Positions 4,440 to 5,618 of a DNA stretch of 5,618 nt are shown in pieces. The DNA is from an uncultured Dysosmobacter sp. Lineage in GTDB: Bacteria > Bacillota > Clostridia > Oscillospirales > Oscillospiraceae. The notes beneath the pieces were generated by a model, which was given only the letters and a program-made list of their open reading frames with translations, did no database searches and was not told the DNA's origin. The DNA lies in contig CAKSVQ010000144.1 of NCBI GenBank assembly GCA_934504065.1, positions 1 through 5,618 on the forward strand. Reading direction: 5' to 3'. Made by a program: the position numbers and the translations under genes. Every line of letters starts with the position of its first letter. Within the stretch, counting starts at the first letter, position 1.

Positions 4440-5618
4440 TTAGCCCAGCTTCTGCCAGAAGTCGCGCACGGTGTTGTAAGCGTAGTAAATCTCTTCGGCG
4501 TCGAAGGGAGCCACGTTCATCTCGGAGTAGGGAACGGAACCTTCGGCGGGCTCGATGTCGTCGCGCACAGGCCAGCCGCCCAGCGTGTTGAAAGGCTTGT
4601 AGCCGGAGGTGTCGCCGTCGATGCCGCCCATCATGAAGCGGACCAGCAGCTTGGCAGCGGCGGGATGCTCAGAGCCTTCCACGATGTACAGCGTGTTGGT
4701 GGCGGGGATGCCGGTGTCGGGCTCCAGATTCACAGGGGCGAAGACCCAGCCGTTATCGGCGGCCTTGCGCAGCTTGGAGGAAGCGCAGAAGCCGACGGGG
4801 GGATCTTTCTGACCGGGGGTGCCGACAGCCTCGGCGATCTCGTCAGAAGAGGAGGTGAAAATGGGGTTGTTGGCGTGCAGGCGCTTGAGGAATTCATAGC
4901 CTGCGTTCTCGCAGCCGTCAGAGAGTTCCAGATCGGTGCCGTAGAGGTCCTTATAGGCCTTGGCCAGGCGGTCAGGCTCTTCGCCCACGCAGAAGCCGGT
5001 GATCCAGGAGCCCCAGGACAGGTTGTCCAGAGGATTCTGCATCATGATCTTGCCGTTCCACTGGGGTTCGGTAAGCTGCCAGATGTTGGTGATGGGAGAA
5101 CCATCGGGATAAGCCTCGGTGTTGTAGAACAGCTGGGTCAGCTCAATGTAGAGCGGGGTAGCGGTTTTGGTGTACTCGGGGTCAATGTGGGCAAAGATGT
5201 CGGCGGGCTGATAGTTGTAGAACACCTTGTTGGCCACGTATTCTTTCCACATAGAGCCGTCCTGATCCTTGATGTGAACGACATCGGCTACATGCTGGCC
5301 TGCGTCATACTCACGGGTGACCTTTTCCAGCAGCTCGTTGGTGGAGATGTCGAACGCCGTGCACTCCAGTTCAGGATACTTTTCCATAAATGCATCCGCG
5401 ACCTTGCCGCAGCGGGAGGAGATGGAGTAGAGCGTCACCGTACCGCCCTCTTCAATGGCGCGCTGATACAGCTCTTCGTCGGTCTCATCCGTGTTGTAGA
5501 TGCCGGAGCTCTTTTCCCAATCCGTCAGCTCGGATTCCGCGGGAGTTTCGGCGGGAGTCTCAGCCGGGGTCTCAGCAGGGGTCTCCTTGCTGCCGCCGCA
5601 GGCGGTCAGGCCAAAGAG
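4440..5618 (-). CDS. ABC transporter substrate-binding lipoprotein, ferric/polyamine type (5' end outside window)
   Basis: Extracytoplasmic solute receptor anchored to the membrane by a lipid; 392 residues visible. The frame stays open to the window edge and encodes a lipobox, LTAC, whose Cys is visible residue 7. Only the first part of the signal peptide is therefore missing, and the GTG at 5438 is internal. The lipobox is followed by GGS, an (ETPA)4 linker, an acidic segment, and then the binding domain from VTLYSISS (61-68). Features resembling FbpA/AfuA-like proteins are AFMEKYPEL in the first helix, ADVVHI, TQLFYNTEAY (~161-170), WNGKIMMQNP (~187-196) and a late HPAAAKLLVRFMMGG with WPVRDDIEP. 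The ligand might be ferric ion, but related proteins bind polyamines, thiamine or sugar phosphates, so it is left open. Permease and ATPase genes are not in the window and may lie to the right. A strong terminator follows the gene. Confidence 0.88.
   Translation of the reverse strand, partial: LFGLTACGGSKETPAETPAETPAETPAESELTDWEKSSGIYNTDETDEELYQRAIEEGGTVTLYSISSRCGKVADAFMEKYPELECTAFDISTNELLEKVTREYDAGQHVADVVHIKDQDGSMWKEYVANKVFYNYQPADIFAHIDPEYTKTATPLYIELTQLFYNTEAYPDGSPITNIWQLTEPQWNGKIMMQNPLDNLSWGSWITGFCVGEEPDRLAKAYKDLYGTDLELSDGCENAGYEFLKRLHANNPIFTSSSDEIAEAVGTPGQKDPPVGFCASSKLRKAADNGWVFAPVNLEPDTGIPATNTLYIVEGSEHPAAAKLLVRFMMGGIDGDTSGYKPFNTLGGWPVRDDIEPAEGSVPYSEMNVAPFDAEEIYYAYNTVRDFWQKLG
5538..5585 (-). 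repeat. Four 12-bp tandem repeats encoding (ETPA)4 in the lipoprotein linker
   Basis: Four in-frame 12-bp units encode Glu-Thr-Pro-Ala four times directly after the lipobox region. Third codon positions differ between units (GAG/GAA, ACC/ACT, CCT/CCG/CCC, GCT/GCC/GCG), so the protein repeat is better kept than the DNA repeat. It is a probable extended spacer between the lipid anchor and the binding domain. Confidence 0.9.

Noticed and set aside
4440..5438. The substrate-binding protein starting at GTG 5438.
   Set aside because: The same frame continues upstream without a stop and encodes a lipobox and linker, so the true start is beyond the window edge.

Overview
The window reads as chromosomal DNA of an anaerobic, Gram-positive Clostridia-type bacterium, perhaps from the Oscillospiraceae group. 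The grounds are an anaerobic class III ribonucleotide reductase, lipobox-type solute-binding lipoprotein, strong AGGAGG-type ribosome binding sites, and GC-rich coding DNA broken by one AT-rich intergenic stretch. The taxon is an inference from style, not from a marker gene. Every supported gene is on the minus strand, so transcription runs from right (5618) to left (1).

Right edge (4440-5618): the nearly complete gene of an ABC-transporter substrate-binding lipoprotein, most like the ferric-ion/polyamine-type binding proteins. Only the first part of its signal peptide is outside the window. It is closed by a very strong intrinsic terminator (stem 4373-4406). A second, longer imperfect inverted repeat (4333-4373) abuts this terminator. 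It contains LacI-family operator-like half sites and lies just upstream of the next gene.

Middle (727-4300): four genes packed head to tail as one probable operon: a four-helix membrane protein of unknown function, a LacI-family regulator whose start lies inside the end of the membrane-protein gene, an endonuclease/exonuclease/phosphatase (EEP) superfamily metal-dependent phosphoesterase, and a HAD-superfamily hydrolase. The operon ends in an intrinsic terminator (681-708). A phosphodiesterase-fold enzyme followed by a HAD phosphatase-fold enzyme under a sugar-type regulator suggests stepwise breakdown of a phosphorylated metabolite, but no substrate can be read from the sequence. The EEP gene carries a small in-frame internal repeat. 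The HAD protein lacks the usual second catalytic aspartate.

Left edge (1-683): a noncoding AT-rich stretch of about 180 bp, then the nrdD promoter region with a -10 box flanked by two NrdR-box-like sites 33 bp apart, then the first 135 codons of nrdD, whose ATP-cone domain is complete. The nrdD unit looks transcriptionally independent of the operon to its right.

No tRNA, rRNA, CRISPR array, insertion sequence or phage gene was seen.
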